Of a stretch of DNA of 64,000 bases, positions 1-11,005 are shown piece by piece (position 1 is the first letter of the stretch; the number at the start of each line of letters is the position of its first letter). The notes beneath the pieces are model-generated. The model searched no databases, had not been told where the DNA came from, and saw only the letters and a program-made list of their open reading frames with translations. The stretch is taken from the NCBI GenBank assembly GCA_036245805.1, contig BTRK01000006.1, forward strand, positions 50,337,257 to 50,401,256, read 5' to 3'. This stretch comes from Pristionchus mayeri. Lineage: Eukaryota; Nematoda; Chromadorea; Rhabditida; Neodiplogasteridae. The position numbers were made by a program, and so were the translations under genes.

Positions 1-2553
1 CCGAACGAACACAGGCTTTTCAGCCATACCATCCTTTTCATTCTTTACATCACTTTCAGGCACTCCCTGCCCCTTGTCCTCACTCGACGTGAAATCGCTC
101 GGCGCGATCTTGGACAACTTGCCACTCGACGTGGACTTCTCTGTTCCAATGCCACTCGACGTGGACTTCTCCATCACCGTGCCACTCGACGTGGACTTCT
201 CCGTGCCACTCGACGTGGACTTCATCACTATGCCACTCGACGTGGACTTCATCACTATGCCACTCGACGTGGACTTCATCACTATGCCACTCGACGTGGA
301 CTTCTGCATCTCCGTGCCACTCGACGTGGACTTCATCACTTCCATGCCGCTCGACGTGGGCTTCTGCATATCCGTGCCACTCGACGTGGACTTCTCAATC
401 TCCTTGCCACTCGACGTGGACTTCTCTCTGCCACTCGACGTGGGCTTCTGCATCTCCGTGCCACTCGACGTGGACTTTCCCTTCACTGTGCCACTCGACG
501 TGGACTTCTCTTCACTCAACGTGACAGTATTCACCATTACACCACTCGACGTGGGTGAGCACTCGTTGGATCCATCAGGTAACTTCTGGTTCACAGCGCC
601 CTTCCTTGGTCGATATACTAAGTTCACCTCTCCATCATCCGTCTTAACCAACTCCCAATTCTTGAGTTGAATCTCCACAACCTCATCTTTCTCCTCCTCA
701 TCATCCACATATACTCGCATTACTCCAGCAGGTGGGAAATTATTCAGGCCAGTGTCTCCATTATCATTTATCATCTGGGCCTGTTCCGACTGCACTGGAG
801 GCTCTTGTTGTTCATTCCACACAGTATCAGATCGTCTTTGAAACTGTGGATCTACGGTGCATGCATGCTGCTTGTGCCCTGTATCACCACACTTGTAGCA
901 CGTGTGCACTATTGATTGCCTATGATTCACATCACTGTTTCCATTCCATCTTCCGACTCTCCGAAAATCACCAACACCATTCGAGAATCTATTCCAGGTA
1001 CCTTGTCGACCATATCGGCGATTCATTATCGGAGAAGTTTCACTACTACTTCTTCTCTCCACATATTCAACTCTCTGAAGGTACGTTTTCATTGCGTGAT
1101 ACGACTGGTGTTCGTCAGTCATCCTCAGCAACTCAAGGTATTCTTTGGAATCTTCATACAAGAGCAACAGTTTCCTTCTCTTAGCCTCTTCCTGTCTCTG
1201 CTCATCATCATGCAACTTGGATACCAAATACTCGAGTTCCTCACACACTGTTCCCACATCACGACCTTCCACTGTCTGATCTCTCAATTGTCTCTCCAAA
1301 TCCAGTGTTGCATACATTGTTCCACCCTGGCAACGATCTATGAGCCATGCGAGACAATCTCGGACTGACTTTCCAGGTCCCTCATACTCAATCGGAAGAC
1401 TCGCGTACTCGTGTAATGCTCTTCCATCGATGTACTCGTGCAACATCTGCTTCGCTCCTTCATCACCCAATCTCTCGAATCCATCTCTGAAAACCTTCCA
1501 GTTTTCCTTGTCACCATCCCACTTCTCCATCTGGGGAAAATCAGAAGGCTTCATCGTCATAACTGGTGATCGTGTTTCAGTGAGATGCCATTTTGGATCC
1601 TCCACAATGGGTGTATGCATTCGGCCACCTCCAAGCACTGGTCTCATCTCATTCTCATTCACGTGGTACACCCTCTCTGATCGCTCTTTCCTCAAGTGGA
1701 ACACCTCGCGACTCAGTTCCCGATGCTCATTTTCGTATTCACGACCTTGCGCAATCGCACTATTCAACTGCTCATTGAGATTAGAAACCTCCCTAAGTAA
1801 TTCGAAATGTTCGTCTGCAGCACGTTGAACAGCATCGACCAGTATCTCAGTATCGCACACTTGACACGCATCCATCACTCCCTCAATCAAGCGTTTCTGT
1901 CTACTCGATTCAGCTCTCAACCAGAGTAACTCGTCAGCACAATCCACCATATCATCATGCCCTGTCCTCTCAAGCTGTTCACAGACTATCCTCCTCATAT
2001 ATCCGGCAGTGCTCTCACTATCGCGCCTTCTATCCGTATCCTCCACACACATTTGATCATATCGTGCACGCAACTCTTCAACGGAAGTACACCCGGTGCC
2101 CTCTAACACAGCACTGATGTTTTCTTTCAGCCTCTCCAACTTTCCTCTCTCCACACTGAGAGTATGTTTCAGTTCATCGCACTCCTCATTTACAGCATCT
2201 CTGCCAATCAGTACAGTATCCAAACAGAGAAGATACTCATCAATCTTACTCTTTGCAGCAGAAAACACTCTCAAGAACTGATCATCAGATGCGCCTGCAT
2301 CAACCTCTCTCCTTACTAGGCTCCTATTCAGCTCTCTCATTCTCAGCTCAATTCGTCTCAGCACATCTCTCGGCTCATTGCTGTTCTCCATCGTCATCGT
2401 CCGAGGTCGAGGAATCGGTCGAACCTGCACCCGACTACCGGTAACACCACTGGTCTTCACTGTGTTGCAATCACTAGTGTTTCTCAGAATGCCGACACCA
2501 GAGCTAGTACTAGGCTGTTGATCCTCCACAATTCTCCTGTAGGACGGAATCAT
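1..2553 (-). CDS. LTR-retrotransposon gag-like polyprotein, partial (runs off left edge)
   Basis: Reading the minus strand from an ATG at 2553 (an in-frame TGA lies just upstream) gives 851 codons without a stop to base 1, so the C-terminus or a pol region lies outside the window. The first 400 or so residues are charged and look coiled-coil forming. A central gag-like block follows, with FPQMEKWDGDKENW near 1500-1540. A CCHC zinc knuckle, CYKCGDTGHKQHAC, sits at 859-900. After it comes an acidic stretch, then a Ser/Thr/Lys tandem-repeat tract, then the edge. Gag proteins bind and package the element's RNA; that role is inferred from the zinc knuckle and layout. No protease, reverse transcriptase or integrase is visible in the window, so the superfamily cannot be fixed. 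Confidence 0.8.
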   Translation of the reverse strand, partial: MIPSYRRIVEDQQPSTSSGVGILRNTSDCNTVKTSGVTGSRVQVRPIPRPRTMTMENSNEPRDVLRRIELRMRELNRSLVRREVDAGASDDQFLRVFSAAKSKIDEYLLCLDTVLIGRDAVNEECDELKHTLSVERGKLERLKENISAVLEGTGCTSVEELRARYDQMCVEDTDRRRDSESTAGYMRRIVCEQLERTGHDDMVDCADELLWLRAESSRQKRLIEGVMDACQVCDTEILVDAVQRAADEHFELLREVSNLNEQLNSAIAQGREYENEHRELSREVFHLRKERSERVYHVNENEMRPVLGGGRMHTPIVEDPKWHLTETRSPVMTMKPSDFPQMEKWDGDKENWKVFRDGFERLGDEGAKQMLHEYIDGRALHEYASLPIEYEGPGKSVRDCLAWLIDRCQGGTMYATLDLERQLRDQTVEGRDVGTVCEELEYLVSKLHDDEQRQEEAKRRKLLLLYEDSKEYLELLRMTDEHQSYHAMKTYLQRVEYVERRSSSETSPIMNRRYGRQGTWNRFSNGVGDFRRVGRWNGNSDVNHRQSIVHTCYKCGDTGHKQHACTVDPQFQRRSDTVWNEQQEPPVQSEQAQMINDNGDTGLNNFPPAGVMRVYVDDEEEKDEVVEIQLKNWELVKTDDGEVNLVYRPRKGAVNQKLPDGSNECSPTSSGVMVNTVTLSEEKSTSSGTVKGKSTSSGTEMQKPTSSGREKSTSSGKEIEKSTSSGTDMQKPTSSGMEVMKSTSSGTEMQKSTSSGIVMKSTSSGIVMKSTSSGIVMKSTSSGTEKSTSSGTVMEKSTSSGIGTEKSTSSGKLSKIAPSDFTSSEDKGQGVPESDVKNEKDGMAEKPVFVR
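121..551 (-). repeat. In-frame tandem repeat encoding KSTSSG units within gag
   Basis: About 15 units share the 18-base core gccactcgacgtggactt (plus-strand sense), spaced by 3-12 variable bases that are always a multiple of three. On the minus strand each core reads KSTSSG, or KPTSSG in a few units, separated by short linkers such as TVME, IVM or TEMQ. Keeping the frame through every spacer supports the minus strand as the coding strand. The plus-strand reading PLDVDF is the shadow. Confidence 0.85.
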
Positions 2554-3530
2554 CGTTCAATGTTCTCTTCTTATCTCTTATCAAAACGGAAACGTTCTCT
2601 AATCAACTTAAAACAGTCTCGTTTCAGGTTAACTTCGAAAAAACGACCTCGTTTTTTTCTCGACCGCGACGCAACCGCAACGCGTTCGACTCAAAATCAA
2701 CGATTCTCACGTCAATTCTATTCAGATCCACTCTTCGAACTTGGCTTGGCCCCCATGCAGCGATAGGCGCTTCCTAGAATCTCCCCAGAGTTCGCAAACT
2801 CGAGAAACTAGCAAGGCAGATCACCAGCAGAACTCGTAAACTTCACAAGTTACTAACAGCAATTCCCCAATCGGGCATAGGCTTCCGCCGACCCAATGAA
2901 ATGCTGCCCGCAACCAGCGAGGTAAACGACACCAGTCTACACTAGACCGTCTTAACGGAATTCCCTTCTGGATTTTCCGTGCGTGTTTCCCTTCTGGATT
3001 TCACGACTTCCAGAGATTCCCTTATGGATTTCTCTGGTCACAACAAGAGTAGAAATAAGTGGAGAGTTATCCTCCACAATAGGCGCACTCTCCCACTAAT
3101 AAACTCAAGTAAGACGAGGAGAATTAATTAATATTATTTACTACTTAAATCACTCAACAAAACAATAAAAACAACGACCTATCTAAACGAGGGAACAAGA
3201 GAGAGAGACTAATTTAGGTAAGTGCAAGAATTGACAAAATTGAAGACGCACACTTGGTGTGCGCACAAGAAAGTTTTAGGTGACGCGGCCATTCAAATAT
3301 GAATTGACCAGTGTGATACAGTAATTATATTGGATTGATTGCTTACTAAATTATGATATTTAATTATTATATTGATTATTTAATTAATTACTAATTGCAG
3401 GGAATTAAATAACATAAATTCACAGGGGAAATGTCATCTTGGGGCATTTCCTCTACAATTAAAATTCATAGAGTGAATAGCAGAAGCGCACCAATATTTT
3501 TCATATGCTCACTGTACAACTAACTTCGGC
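2554..3530. other. Upstream flank of the gag frame: probable retrotransposon leader/LTR, unresolved
   Basis: No protein is supported here. For a minus-strand element this is where the primer-binding site and 5' LTR should lie. I could not define LTR ends, because the partner LTR is outside the window. A short motif, ttccctt(c/a)tggattt, occurs three times between about 2962 and 3032. From 3100 the sequence becomes AT-rich. Confidence 0.35.
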
Positions 3531-4149
3531 TCTGTACCAATATGAGGGTCCCAATATTTATGTACCAATATAAGGGTCCCAAAGTCTTCTGTACCAATAT
3601 AAGGGTCCCACAAATTTCTGTACCAGTATAAGGGTCCCAAATAAAATGTCGTCATCAATAAGTAATACCAATAAGTAATGCGTCATAACTGTGCAATATC
3701 GTGTTTCAGATGTGTGTAATGGAAATCAAGCTATGTATATGATTTCCCTTCGTATCTCGGCTTGAACACATCCTAGAAGGCTAGGAACTCGGCTAGGCTA
3801 TTTGAACCAGCTGGATGAACTCTTTCTAAGTTCCCAACTTTGATATTTCATCACATGTTTGTATCTCGGCAGACATAGATGTTTCTAACACGTCTGACAT
3901 AAGAAAAAGAGTGGACAAGGTCATTGCTTGTAGGATGAGTTTGAGCCAATTTGCGAAGGGGACGCACATTCAGAGTTGGATTTCCTTTACACACTTCAGA
4001 AACACGATGTTGCATAGTTATGATGCAAAATTACATTTTGATAACAGCAATTGAAATTTTGTTTGGGACCCTTATACTGGTACAGAAATTTTTGGGACCC
4101 TTATATTGGTACAGAATCCACCTTGGGACCCTTATATTGGTACAGAGCC
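3531..4149. repeat. Inverted array of a gtaccaatataagggtccca subrepeat
   Basis: Four direct copies of a unit close to gtaccaatataagggtccca lie at about 3533-3640. Three copies in the opposite orientation lie at about 4061-4147. They are separated by roughly 420 bases of unrelated sequence. The arrangement is an inverted repeat whose arms are themselves tandem arrays, as in some non-autonomous fold-back elements. No coding sequence is supported inside. Confidence 0.75.
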
Positions 4150-4427
4150 CTAACTTCAATAATAATGGATCGAATCACAACTACAGACATAATTGCTTCT
4201 TTCCAAGAGTGGCAAGGCTTTTACTAAATTCCGAGGATCAAGCTAGTTCCCCTGAGTAGATTCCCCTGACCCTATTGTCCTATTTATCACTCGTCATTTT
4301 AATCGTTATTAATTGTATGCTCTATTTCAATTCTCTCTCACGTTATTTCTAATGAAATAGCATACATATATTTAGAACTAGCAAAAAGTGATCATGTTAC
4401 ATTTTTTTATTTAAAAAATGCGCTTAC

Positions 4428-5284
4428 CGTGGGCACTGGCTCCGACGGCCGACGTGGGCGGTAGTCGTCGTCCATCACTCTCTACAATGAAACACACGTT
4501 ATAAAAACAATCATTAAGGTAGCGATATTTTTGACTTTTCTCAATCGCTAGAAACATCACAAACCTCGTGTAATCATACTCAAAATGAATCAGTTAACTC
4601 GAGATAACTGATAATGCTAATCGAATCAATCAAGTAATAAGCTACCTACCTGCTCGATGAATTGGGTGCCGGAGTGGAGGCCGATGGTGGATTCGGCCGT
4701 GTCGATCGAAGCGTGCAGTCGGGAGATGGCAGACGACGTGGCGACGAGAGAGGCGTCGAAGGAGGCAGCACGAGACAGCATCGAGTCAACCAGCGAGGAC
4801 AGTGCAGTGATCAACTGTATGGTGTAGATCAAATAGTTTCCGAAAGGCATCTTGTGCTGGCGTAATAGTTTGCGCTTGTGGAACACTAATTCCAGTGTGT
4901 CAACATACTTTTCGCAGGTTTTGTCGACATGCTTGATTATGCACCACCCTTTTGAGTTATGAAGAGAATAGTAGTAACGGGGAATTGGTCGTCCATCGAC
5001 TACTTGCAAGACTGATTACGAATATACTAATTATAATTTTACACCAGTAAACTCGTTTACTCCTTGAGAAATATTAGCAAATCGTATTTCACGAGGGACA
5101 ACTCGTGAGAATTGCTGAACAGTTGCAAATTCCAGTAAAACAAACTGGCCCAACCGTTAAGTATGTACTCGTTTTCACAAACTGCTTCCCAAACTAGTAG
5201 AATTGGATGGGAATCGCTCACCTTGCTGTCGTCGGCGAGTGTCCACTGAGAGGCACGAGCCCGCAACTGCTCGAGATCAGCCAT
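4428..5284 (-). CDS. WASHC2: WASH complex subunit 2 (FAM21) homologue, N-terminal exons
   Basis: Three phase-0 exons join cleanly: 5222-5284 (21 codons from an ATG), 4650-4814 (55 codons) and 4428-4481 (18 codons), with donors GTGAGC, GTAGGT and GTAAGC. The product starts MADLEQLRARASQWTLADDS. It matches the head domain of FAM21 as I remember it: a SQWTLADD block, exactly 55 residues to GTQFIEQ (human NTQFIEN), then RVMDDDY (human RVYDEEV). FAM21 tethers the WASH actin-nucleation complex to retromer on endosomes through its long tail. Only 94 residues are seen here. The last exon ends in a good donor, but the next exon is not found before the repeats at 3.5-4.2 kb. The gene either continues beyond the window or is truncated. 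Confidence 0.62.
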
Positions 5285-6246
5285 GCCTGAGAGCGAGAGG
5301 ACGATCAGGAAAACCCGAAAGGAGAAGACGACTTGTCTGAAGAGAGGAAAGAAGGTCAATAAAGGAGTAATGAAAAGAACATGAAAATCAAAACAAGAGT
5401 AAGCACAACAAATGCGGATTGGAAGAGAATTCGCGTGCATGGCTCTCACGTCCATCAAGCTGAACACAAATGTTAAGAAAGGATGCTCCTTTCTGTCGGG
5501 GACTGAATCCAATCAAAATACACGTTCTTAGGAAAGACAAAACAGCATAAAACGTAAATTGGTAAAGTCAGTTTTCAAAAAATGGTAATTTATGTGTGAC
5601 TACCGTACTTTTCTGAATTTCCCCCAGAATACATTCTCTTTCGCAGATGAAACTCCGGCTCGCAGCAGTTATTATAGCGAGCTGGCAACTAATTACGTTC
5701 TGTCAGAAGCATGCAACTATTTTTATGTTTTATGAGTGAATTCCCATTACGAATGAATTCTAAAAATGTTGAATTAGGAATATAGCTTAATGATAACGAA
5801 AATTATTCAAATAGTAAGCAATCATCGGAAATATGAAGAAAGAAGAAAAAATCGGAAATTTGGTTCAACTCGGGAAAAACGAAAACAATGGATCGTCTTA
5901 GAGTGTAAAGAAAAAGGTACTGAAGTAATAGTTATCTCCATGTGGAAATAATTTGTGCTTCCCACTGTAGAAGACTGGAAGCATCCGATTAATGAGGTTT
6001 GCCAAAGGGCGTTGTAAATTGGCAGCAGGCGATTTATGAGGTCTGCCTTAGGGTATAGTATATGATACTACACAATATGGAGCCTGAGTATCACCATAAT
6101 TATGAGCATATTAATTACTGTATTAAGTATTTAGAAAGTATATTATTTTTACATTGCTTTCACAGAGCCGAAACTAAACCAACAGCCGTCTGTTTTCATG
6201 ACGCCGGAAAAGGAGAAAACGTACCCATTTTAAAAATAATATTTGT
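5285..6246. other. Intergenic, no supported feature
   Basis: AT-rich sequence upstream of the FAM21-like gene. I see no conserved exon, tRNA or clear repeat. The promoter of the FAM21-like gene presumably lies here, but no TATA box is evident. Confidence 0.5.
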
Positions 6247-6797
6247 TAAAATTGTAAAAACGTGCCCATTTTTGACGATTTCATCTTAAAATTTTTGAGA
6301 CATGCCCAATTTTTACAATTTTCGTGACCTACTCTTTCGACTACTGCAGGCAGCACCTCGAGTACGAGGTGGACGAGGAAAAAGATCGCCCGTATCCAAA
6401 TGAGAGAGATGAAGATCAAGACGCAGAAGCAGAACGAGCGCGAGCAAATCATGACATCGCGTCTCGAATCATACATATGTGGTGTGAGACGTTCTCGCTA
6501 GTTACCATACTCCTCCTACCGTACTCTTTCACTACCGTACTATCCCTGCCCGAAACACGAGTTAGATCATGTAAATAGTGCACGGACAGTGAGTATACAA
6601 GAATCTGCGATGATCTAGGGAAGAGTAGATGGTGAGAGACAATTTTACGACCCACATCGCCTCTGCTTCTCGATCTGATCACCTAGAGAACTAAAATTAG
6701 CCCATCGCCGATGTTTTTCTTATCATTGTACAGTACCGCTCAATCGCCTCCCTAACGGGCGACGCGCGGAGAGTCGCGGCGAGTCGCCTCACGTCGC

Positions 6798-7133
6798 CTC
6801 AACTCTGATGCGGCCTAAACCACCTTCAAAGTGTATTTTTGGGGCAATTTGTTGTTGTGGGCTTCTTTCAGTAATGCGAATTAATCTGCGAAATCTGATT
6901 TCGAAAATATTGATTTTGATGTCCTGTGAGGATTTGGGATGAGGAAATGAAGGGAAATGAGGGGAGGGGAGAGGAGAGAGACTCGAATGATGACCCCGCA
7001 CAACATAGCTCAAAATCAATATTTTCGAAAGCAGATTTCGCAGATTGATTCGCATTGACGAGAGAACCCCACAGCCAAAAATTGCCCCAAAAATATTCAC
7101 TTTGAAGGTGTTTTATTCCGCATCAGAGTTGAG
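6798..7133. mobile_element. Palindromic MITE inserted in duplication copy A
   Basis: Terminal inverted repeats read ctcaactctgatgcgg on the left and the reverse complement ccgcatcagagttgag on the right. Further inverted similarity runs inward (caccttcaaagtg / cactttgaaggtg; aaaatcaatattttcgaaa). The element is absent from the otherwise matching copy B at about 10.74-10.81 kb, so it inserted after the duplication or was lost from B. Confidence 0.8.
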
Positions 7134-7325
7134 CGTATGTACAGTGTCACTGGGTCGGATAATAACCGAAAAATGGACCCTTCTGTAGGACGTTCACAGC
7201 ACGTTCCCACGAAAAGTAAGCTTCCGCAAATTTTGTGACAAAGATTTCAATCCATTTGCATTCTCAACATGCAGGCAAATTATAGAGCGATGAAGATTTA
7301 TCTGATTCGATGCGAAAGAAAATAA

Positions 7326-7735
7326 TTAGGTGGGAAGAGCAGTGCTCCAGCATTCGCCGTCACACTTAAGGTACTGCACCCATGTGACCCTATTCATGCA
7401 GCAGAGCCAGAGAGTCGTTGTGGGGATTCCATTTGAGGGGATGCACTTTGTGTAGTCCGACTTGGCCTTGCAGTTGTTAACGCACTTTTGGAAGCAGGTT
7501 CTGTTGAACTTGAGGAAGCTGGAAGGAATATCGATCGATGGGCAGTGATGGGTCAATAATTCTTACTTCTCGTTGCACCAGCACCACGGAGTGAATCCCA
7601 GGACGGTTCCTTGGCAGAAATCCTGGCAAGGAGTGAGGGAGTAGGCAGAGAAGGCAATGGCAAAGAGAGCCAGAAGAGTGAGCTGATTCTGAAGAGAATA
7701 TCTATTGATTGGTAATCTGGGAGAAGACTTACCAT
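7326..7735 (-). CDS. Secreted 12-cysteine peptide, copy 1
   Basis: Three exons: 7733-7735 (only the ATG, followed by GTAAGT), 7567-7688 and 7326-7518, ending in TAA. The product has 105 residues. A hydrophobic signal peptide (residues 1-18, MNQLTLLALFAIAFSAYS) precedes a mature part with cysteines at 22, 26, 37, 39, 50, 54, 58, 67, 81, 82, 94 and 98, enough for six disulfides, and an NRT glycosylation sequon at 47. The family is unknown to me. It could be an antimicrobial, toxin-like or signalling peptide, but nothing in the sequence decides this. Copies 1 and 2 encode identical proteins. Confidence 0.75.
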
Positions 7736-7778
7736 GATGATTCGAGAATCGGATGGTTTCCAATGGTTCTTGCAGCCA

Positions 7779-7785
7779 TTTTATA
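7779..7785 (-). promoter_or_regulatory. TATA box of secreted-peptide gene 1
   Basis: TATAAAA lies 44 bases upstream of the ATG, so the 5' UTR should be only about 15 bases long. The same box is kept in copies 2 and 3. A palindromic repeat begins within about 20 bases upstream of it. Confidence 0.6.
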
Positions 7786-7867
7786 CTAGCAAATGATGAA
7801 ACATCTAGTGGAGATGGCGCGTCGGCATATTGAAATTTGGCATCCGCCTACGAGACTCCTGCTGCGA

Positions 7868-8010
7868 TTCAACACACCAGAAGATTCCTCCTGTGGAGAA
7901 ATGAACTCTCTCCATATCACACACTCTCTCGCTCACTCTTATCGACGAGAGAGCGCGTGGTTTGGAGAGAGTCAGATGATTCCTCCTAGTGGAGGTGGCG
8001 CGTCGTCATA
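7868..8010. repeat. Palindromic repeat (gagtcagacgatt family) upstream of peptide gene 1
   Basis: The core is a hairpin, cacactctctcgctcactc ... gagagagcgcgtggtttgg, followed by agagagtcagatgattcctcct. The same core is found at 11548-11690, 12530-12640, 27697-27800, 30207-30299 and 57076-57168. It lies directly upstream of the TATA box in all three peptide genes. Confidence 0.7.
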
Positions 8011-8518
8011 TGGATATTTGGCATCCGCCTACGTGACTCCTGCTGCGTTTCGACACACCGGCAGATTCCTGCTGTAAGCTGCGATTGGACTCGTTGGACT
8101 CTCAAAAAGGGAGTAAATTTTGCGCTCTTCAAATTCAATGAGCATTTTCTGCGGGAGTCAGTATTCTTAACGATGTTATAGATTATCGAGGAGCTGAGAT
8201 GAGATTTACAAACCTCAATATTCAGAATGTGTTATCAGTAACAAAACAAGCCTGGCTTCTGTGAGGATAGAATGCGTAGCAACTTAGTGTAATGATAAAC
8301 CTCTTAACGTACAACAATACTCGCGGAACGGGAAAATGTTCACAGCAAAATTTCTCATGAGAAAGTTTATCATGACACTACGTTGATACGCATTCCATGT
8401 TCAAAGTAAGTAGTGTGGCAGCACAGTACAGTGGTACAGTCAGCGGTCGAAAAGTGTCCGGTTTTTTGAAGTTCAGAACAGTGCAAAAGGAGAAAACGTA
8501 CCCATTCCTATTGACTAT

Positions 8519-9821
8519 CACGCGTCTTCTGAGAGATTGCAGGACCCCGCGGAACCAGGAGCCCCAACTTTCAGCACTATCCACAAGATAATTATGCCAG
8601 AGTATATTGGGGATGAGAACACTTTTTACGTTGGCCGTTTTTTTTCAGAACCGGCTTTTAGGCATTTTCCGGTTCGCACCCGGCTCTACCGTATTTCCTC
8701 TCCCAGATGAGCTAGAATGGTGGCATTGGGCTCAAAATGTCGGGAAAATTATTTCCAACAACTTTTATGTTGACAAAAAAGTTCGTCGACGTCAACTTCA
8801 TATTGAAATTTTCGGAAAACTGCAATCAAAAACAGAAAATAAATTCTACCGGCTCGGGGACCCCACCCTTTCAAGTATGCGGTGCTCATATTCGAATTCT
8901 CCATGCCCGATTCTACCAGGAAAAAAATATAGCCGAATTCATTAGGGGTGGCAAGTGGTCTTCCCAAGGCGAAAATAGACGGCTTTAATTTTCCATAGAG
9001 AACATAGTTGTGTCCAAATTCGGAAACCAAAACCGGACAGTTTGTAATTTCCGGCTCTGTGACCGAAATCATATTTTTTCGAGGAAATCATGCCTCTGCA
9101 TTATCATATCATTGTTTTATATGATTTGGTTGCAAATTATCCATGAAAATTATGAAAATAGAAATTCACGAAAATCGAGACAATTTTTTCGATTTTTTTC
9201 GATTTTTTTAAAAAGTTGCAAAATGCTTTCCATTCGAGTTATTTAGAGTTACGTTACTTATTTATGATGTTTTCGCCAATATAGTCATGCTTTGGAGCTT
9301 TTATCCGATGATTTTCAGAAAAGTGATTTTGAAATTGAGCGAGTTGGATGCTATTTTCGCCTTGGGAAGATCACTTGTCACCCCTAAGGAGTTCGGCTAT
9401 ATTTTTTTCCTGATAGAATCGGGCATGGAGAATTCGAATATGAGCACCGCATACTTGAAAGGGTGGGGTCCCCGAGCCGGTAGAATTTATTTTCTGTTTT
9501 TGGTTGCAGCTTTTCGAAAATTTCATTATGAAGTTGACGTCGACGAACTTTTTTGTCAACTTAAAAGTTGTTGGAAATAATTTTCCCGACATTTTGAGCT
9601 CAATGTCACCATTCTAGCTCATCTGGGAGAGGAAATACGGTAGAGCCGGGTGCGAACCGGAAAATGCCTAAAAGCCGGTTCTGAAAAAAACGGCCAACGT
9701 AGAAAGTTTTCTCATACCCAATATACTCTGGCATAATTATCTCGTGGATACTGCTGAAAGTTGGGGCTCCTGGTTCCGCGGGGTGTCCGTTTTCATGCAT
9801 TCTCCCAGAAGACGCGTGGTA
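8519..9821. mobile_element. Fold-back element E1 (long inverted repeat)
   Basis: Two arms of about 450-470 bases, near-perfect reverse complements, surround a 330-base AT-rich centre (about 9000-9330). Outer ends read cacgcgtcttctg and cagaagacgcgtg. The arms contain the module aaccggcttttagg ... gatgagctagaatgg ... caacttttatgttgac, which recurs in the fold-backs at 39.5 and 58.0 kb. No transposase is seen, and the reading frames inside mirror each other across the arms. Confidence 0.85.
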
Positions 9822-9824
9822 TAA

Positions 9825-10135
9825 TGTCGTAGCGTCTGTCTGTCTGTCTGTATGTTTGTCTGTGACGCCTACCGTATACAACAAGGGTGCATTACACCAT
9901 AATGCATTTTCCCAAAACGCAGAACACTTAAATGCACGCTACCGTAACCCACCACACCACACACCATGTGATTTACTAAATCGCAGAAAAGTTAAATGCA
10001 CGCTACAGTATACCCACACCACGCACCGCGGTGTGATTTACTAAATCGCAGAAAACTTAAATGCACCCGATGCACCATACACCACACCACACACCATGTT
10101 GTGATGATTTACTAAATCGCAGAAAAAATCATCCC
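9825..10135. repeat. (CTGT)n tract and roughly 60-base tandem repeats
   Basis: A ctgtctgtctgt tract (9835-9865) is followed by three to four imperfect copies of a unit containing gcagaaaacttaaatgcac, a cacacc-rich run and gtgatttactaaatc. I find no coding potential. Confidence 0.65.
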
Positions 10136-11005
10136 CACCTGCTCTCATTCCCCGCAGCGTGAGCATTGTGAAAGGCTCGTGAGGCCGAGGGCGATCCGAA
10201 AAAGTTGGAATGGGGCGAAGCCCCTTTCCAACGTTTTTAAAGTAATTTTAGTTAAAATTGTAAAAAAAGTACCCATTTTTGACGATTTCATCCTAGAATT
10301 TTAGAGACATTCCCAATTTTTACAATTTTTGTGACCTACTCTTTCGACTACTGCAGGCAGCACCTCGAGTACGAGGTGGACGAGGAAAAAGATCGCCCGT
10401 ATCCAAATGAGAGAGATGAAGATCAAGACGCAGAAGCAGAACGAGCGCGAGCAAATCATGACATCGCGTCTCGAATCATACATACATGTGGTGTGAGACG
10501 TTCTCGCTAGTTACCATACTCCTCCTACCGTACTCTTTCACTACCGTACTATCCTTGCCCGAAACACGAGTTAGATCATGTAAATAGTGCACGGACAGTG
10601 AGTATACAAGAATCTGCGATGATCTAGCGAAGAGTAGATGGTGAGAGACAATTTTACGACCCACATCGCCTCTGCTTCTCGATCTGATCACCTAGAGAAC
10701 TAAAATTAGCCCATCGCCGATGTTTTCTTATCATTGTATATAAATGTTGTTGTTGTTGTTGTTGTGAAATGTGCAGACGCATAAATTCGTTATCTTCGTC
10801 ATCCTGATGAAGCGTGCGTACAGTGGCACTGGGTCGGATGATAACCGAAAAATGGACCCTTCTGTAGGACGTTCACAGCACGTTCCCACGAAAAGTAAGC
10901 TTCCGCAAATTTTTTTGACAAAGATTTCAATCCATTTGCATTCTCAACATGCAGGCAAATTACAGAGCGATGAAGATTTATCTGATTCGATGCGAAAGAA
11001 AATAA

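Larger units (their letters stand above)
6247..8240. repeat. Segmental duplication, copy A (carries secreted-peptide gene 1)
   Basis: This segment is nearly identical, in the same orientation, to 10254-11920. The shared sequence includes an exon-like acidic stretch (6350-6480), a spacer and the whole 12-Cys peptide gene with its upstream palindrome. Copy A alone carries a 336-base palindromic insertion (6798-7133). Copy B alone has a short TGT repeat at the corresponding point. From the acceptor-like ctgcag at 6345-6350 onward one frame reads as a charged helix. No full gene around it is recognised. Confidence 0.85.

Noticed and set aside
121..551. CRISPR-like regular repeats
   Set aside because: Units are in coding frame, spacers are only 3-12 bases and related to each other, and the context is a eukaryotic retrotransposon.
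74..670. Plus-strand open frame of PLDVDF repeats
   Set aside because: The minus strand keeps an 851-codon frame through the same bases with a zinc knuckle. The plus frame is the shadow of the KSTSSG repeats.
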